Origin: Mycobacterium sp. 852002-40037_SCH5390672
GTDB taxonomy: Bacteria; Actinomycetota; Actinomycetes; Mycobacteriales; Mycobacteriaceae
Length of the DNA stretch: 35,424 nt
NCBI RefSeq assembly: GCF_001665875.1
Contig: NZ_LZTA01000137.1
Span: forward strand, 1 to 35,424
Direction of reading: 5' to 3'
How positions within the stretch are numbered: the first letter of the stretch is position 1; every line of letters begins with the position of its first letter. Of this stretch, positions 33,203-35,424 are shown in pieces. The notes under the pieces are model-generated. The model was not told the origin of the DNA. It searched no databases and saw only the letters and a list, made by a program, of their open reading frames with translations. Position numbers and translations under genes: made by a program.

Positions 33203-34134
33203 GGTATGCGCCAGTGCGCCGGCTTGTCGGCAGTAGCAATGACATAATCTAACCAGGGCATCCACACGGACATGCCTGTCGGTCCGAAGAACAGCCGGCC
33301 GACAGGATTGATTCGTCGCATATCGGGATCATTGCGTCGGCCGCGCATGAACGACGCGAACGGACGGTACACATGCTCACGTATCGAATACGCGGTTGCG
33401 TTCTCGAAGCCAGCCTCGCACAACAGATTTGGATAGGTGTCGACGTTGATCGGGTGGCGTCGGTCGGCATTGAATACCGCCCGAACTGCGGCGCCGAGTG
33501 GCCATATTTTCCTGAAAGGCCCGGTGACCTCTCGCGGGGCTACTGGCACCATGTCGGCCAGCACTAGCCGACCGCCCGGCTTGAGCACGCGGAAAGCCTC
33601 GGTGAAGAAATCCAAGCGTGAAGGAAAATGGAATGCGGATTCCAGCGCGGTGACTTTCGTGGCCGTGCCGTTTGGTTGGGGCAGCCGGCTGGCTGATCCC
33701 TGCATGAAAGACACGTTGTCGGCGAGTCGACGCCGCTGCGCCCTGGCGTTTGCAATCTCGATCTGATTACGGGTGAGGTTCACTCCAACGATGCGCTCTG
33801 GCCGAAACTCTTGAGCCCACAAGAAGTCTTGGTCGCCGTAGCCGCAGCCCACATCTATAACGACATCTCCAGGACCAAGCTGGGCCTCGATGCCCAGCTT
33901 GCGAGCGAGGTCTGCGCATGCATCGTCTAGTGTTTGCGGGCAATCCTTCCAATATCCAAAGTTGATGTAGAGCGACTCCTCGCCGAGCAGGTTCGTCAGG
34001 CCGAATACGTCGTCGTAGAGCTTGCCGTAGCGGTTAGCTGTCGGCATAAAACACATGGCGGCTGCGTGAGCGAGCTCTTTGGACCATCGCCGCGCAAGCT
34101 GGATGGCACTTTCGGATGAGTGAGAGTTTTTCAC
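33049..34134 (-). CDS. SAM-dependent methyltransferase, UbiE/tocopherol-like
   Basis: 361 residues. An N-terminal helical region (about 30-65, with YINFGYW) precedes the Rossmann domain: motif I VVIDVGCGYGD (91-101), IVGVNLTRNQI, FMQGSASRLP, and motif III RVLKPGGRLVLADM. The layout resembles C-methyltransferases of lipid quinones and of mycobacterial PDIM/phenolic lipids, and sterol/tocopherol methyltransferases. A prenylated aromatic substrate is plausible. The last 51 residues (from about 311) lie in DNA that also encodes the P450 end on the other strand. They follow the natural end of the fold and look unstructured, so a stop codon was probably lost here. It converges on the P450, so it has its own promoter at the right. 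Confidence 0.87.
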   Translation of the reverse strand: MKNSHSSESAIQLARRWSKELAHAAAMCFMPTANRYGKLYDDVFGLTNLLGEESLYINFGYWKDCPQTLDDACADLARKLGIEAQLGPGDVVIDVGCGYGDQDFLWAQEFRPERIVGVNLTRNQIEIANARAQRRRLADNVSFMQGSASRLPQPNGTATKVTALESAFHFPSRLDFFTEAFRVLKPGGRLVLADMVPVAPREVTGPFRKIWPLGAAVRAVFNADRRHPINVDTYPNLLCEAGFENATAYSIREHVYRPFASFMRGRRNDPDMRRINPVGRLFFGPTGMSVWMPWLDYVIATADKPAHWRIPHDRKTKGTSLSPRIAAASRHTTSPASSGLRANVLRSATSIINRANAAPTQ

Positions 34135-34981
34135 CGGCGTGGTTTCACAACCTGAACACTGCCCGTGTTGTTGTCATCGGCCCGTGTGCCGCGGGCGGCA
34201 TTTCTCAAGACCCATGTGGTCCACAGTTGGGGGCATCACGCTAGCGAACTCAGTGTCGATGAAGAAGTCAACAGTGGCAGCGACCTACGTGCGCAGTCCG
34301 ATGACAAGCCGAGTTGATCGTCGGGTCGTGCGGCGCTGAGCCGGCATCGCATAGTGGTGCGGGTTATGGACACCTTCTGGTGGCATGGGTCAAGCCGCGA
34401 GACATCGCCTGAAGTCCCAACACATCGGTTACGTCATCAAGCCCATACAGCAGGCCGAGCAGGGAGCCATCCCTTTACCATGACTCAATCACTGGCGCGT
34501 TCGCTCTACCACGTCAGCGCGGCCGTATTTTATTGGCTTCCAATATTTTTCGAGCACTACAGCGCAACCACTTTGGACCATGCGCAGCGGGCGCAGAGCT
34601 CCTAGTAGATGAAGAACCCGTTTTGCCAGCATGGTCGAATCACTTTTGGTTGCAATGTTATCGATGCGATCCCTTCGCCGCGGCAGGTTCGATCGGACAG
34701 TCTCGTACATCGCGCGCGGCTCGGTATTGGCCTTGCATCTCAGTGTTTAGAGACAGAGTTACTACCCGACAGACCGGCTGTTAGTGTTCATGTCGGACTG
34801 CCGCCTGAGATAGCGGATCGATGCGTACTCTTTGTAGGGACGAGATGATGTCTGGGCTTACAACGGAGCAGAGACCTGCGCAGCGGGCGCGCATCGAGGC
34901 GGACACCTGGACGCCCGCTACAAAAACCTCTACCGCGGAGTTTGTTAGCGACAAAGTGATTGTGCCCGCGGTATAGACGCC
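34135..34981. other. Intergenic region before mceA; no yrbE genes
   Basis: About 850 bases. In mce operons the two yrbE permease genes normally precede mceA, but no frame here carries YrbE-like membrane sequence. Short frames lack motifs. The region should contain the methyltransferase promoter (left end) and perhaps a promoter for mceA. A 26-codon plus-strand frame at about 34848 ends just before mceA and is not convincing. Confidence 0.45.
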
Positions 34982-35405
34982 ATGAGTTCGCCTGCGCAAA
35001 CCAATTCTCAGCGGCGTCCGCCCTATCGGTGGATCGGCGTTGCTGTGCTAGCAATCCTCGCTCTCCTCGCAGGACTGATCTACGGGCAGTTCCGGGGCGG
35101 TTTCACCCCGAAGACGCAGCTGACGATGTTGGCGTCGCGGGCCGGGTTGGTGATGGATCCGGGTTCGAAGGTGACTTATAACGGGGTGGAGATCGGCCGG
35201 GTGGGGTCGATTGCGGAGACGGTGCGTGATGGGAAGCCGGCGGCGAAGTTCACGTTGGAGGTGTATCCGCGGTATTTGGCGTTGATTCCGTCGAATGTGA
35301 ATGCTGATATCAAGGCGACGACGGTGTTCGGCGGTAAGTATGTGTCGTTGACGACGCCGGCTAATCCGTCGCCGCAGAAGATTTCGCCGCGCACGGTGAT
35401 CGATG
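34982..35405 (+). CDS. MceA-type mammalian cell entry family protein, 5' part only
   Basis: 141 residues from ATG 34982 up to the point where adapter sequence begins; the gene is cut by the contig end. A short cytoplasmic N-terminus is followed by one membrane helix (about 17-35), then FRGGFTPKTQLTMLASRAGLVMDPGSKVTYNG, the MlaD/MCE domain, with the MceA-typical ATTVFGGKYVSL near 115-126. Mce proteins form tunnels that import lipids or sterols together with YrbE permeases and the MceG ATPase. This is the A subunit by its similarity to Mce1A. Oddly, yrbEA/yrbEB are missing upstream. The gene may be a flanking host gene, an orphan, or joined here by rearrangement. Confidence 0.88.
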
Positions 35406-35424
35406 CTGTCTCTTATACACATCT
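35406..35424. other. Tn5/Nextera sequencing adapter remnant
   Basis: The last 19 bases, CTGTCTCTTATACACATCT, are identical to the transposon mosaic end used in Nextera libraries. They interrupt the mceA reading frame and are an assembly artefact, not biology. Any residue translated from them must be ignored. Confidence 0.97.

Noticed and set aside
1..35424. CRISPR array, tRNA or rRNA genes
   Set aside because: I saw no regularly spaced repeats and no tRNA or rRNA-like sequence. The only tandem repeats are the two short ones at 16378 and 16671.

Overview
The window is high-GC actinobacterial DNA and most probably comes from a Mycobacterium. The signs are an MmpL-family exporter, an LprG/LppX-type lipoprotein, an MceA-type protein, a QcrB with the mycobacterial C-terminal tail, and close relatives of the M. 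tuberculosis MenJ/GrcC1 pair and of Rv0338c. These comparisons are from memory, not from a search. The last 19 bases (35406-35424) match the Tn5/Nextera adapter, so the right edge is a contig end with residual adapter. The left edge cuts a gene.

Layout. 1-939 (-): 5' part of a membrane Fe-S reductase of the HdrE-HdrD fusion type. 1642-2781 (-): StrR-like ParB-domain regulator. 3970-5160 (+): geranylgeranyl-reductase-family enzyme, then a 7Fe ferredoxin (6075-6401). 7089-8099 (-) and 8521-9510 (+): polyprenyl diphosphate synthase and a UbiA prenyltransferase, divergent. 10277-16407: export block with a FtsX/MacB-type permease lacking an ATPase, an LprG/LppX-like lipoprotein and a divergent MmpL. 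16710-18401 (-): lone QcrB with an insertion near the expected quinol-oxidation site. 18663-20590: FAD monooxygenase and an alpha/beta hydrolase. 21130-30208 (+): phenazine operon in the order phzS-like, phzB, methyltransferase, phzF, second UbiA, phzG, MenJ-like reductase, phzD, phzE. 30619-34134: ABC1/UbiB kinase-like protein, cytochrome P450, and a convergent methyltransferase. 34982-end: start of an mceA gene with no yrbE genes in front of it.

How the genes may work together (inference). PhzE, PhzD, PhzF, PhzB and PhzG are the enzymes that turn chorismate into phenazine-1-carboxylic acid or the dicarboxylate. A PhzS-like enzyme could replace a carboxyl with a hydroxyl. A polyprenyl diphosphate synthase and two UbiA enzymes could then attach isoprenoid chains, and two reductases (one near a ferredoxin) could saturate them. 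Two methyltransferases, a P450 and an ABC1 kinase resemble a quinone-maturation kit. The predicted product is a lipid-linked phenazine. The nearest known concept is methanophenazine, the respiratory lipid of Methanosarcina, and the nearest bacterial relatives are exported prenylated phenazines of Streptomyces. The variant QcrB and the HdrED-like reductase fit either a membrane electron carrier with its own oxidoreductases or, for QcrB, self-resistance to a quinol-like product. No phzC is present.

Several gaps of 0.4-1.1 kb carry no gene I can support. They are common in the left half, while the phz operon is compact.
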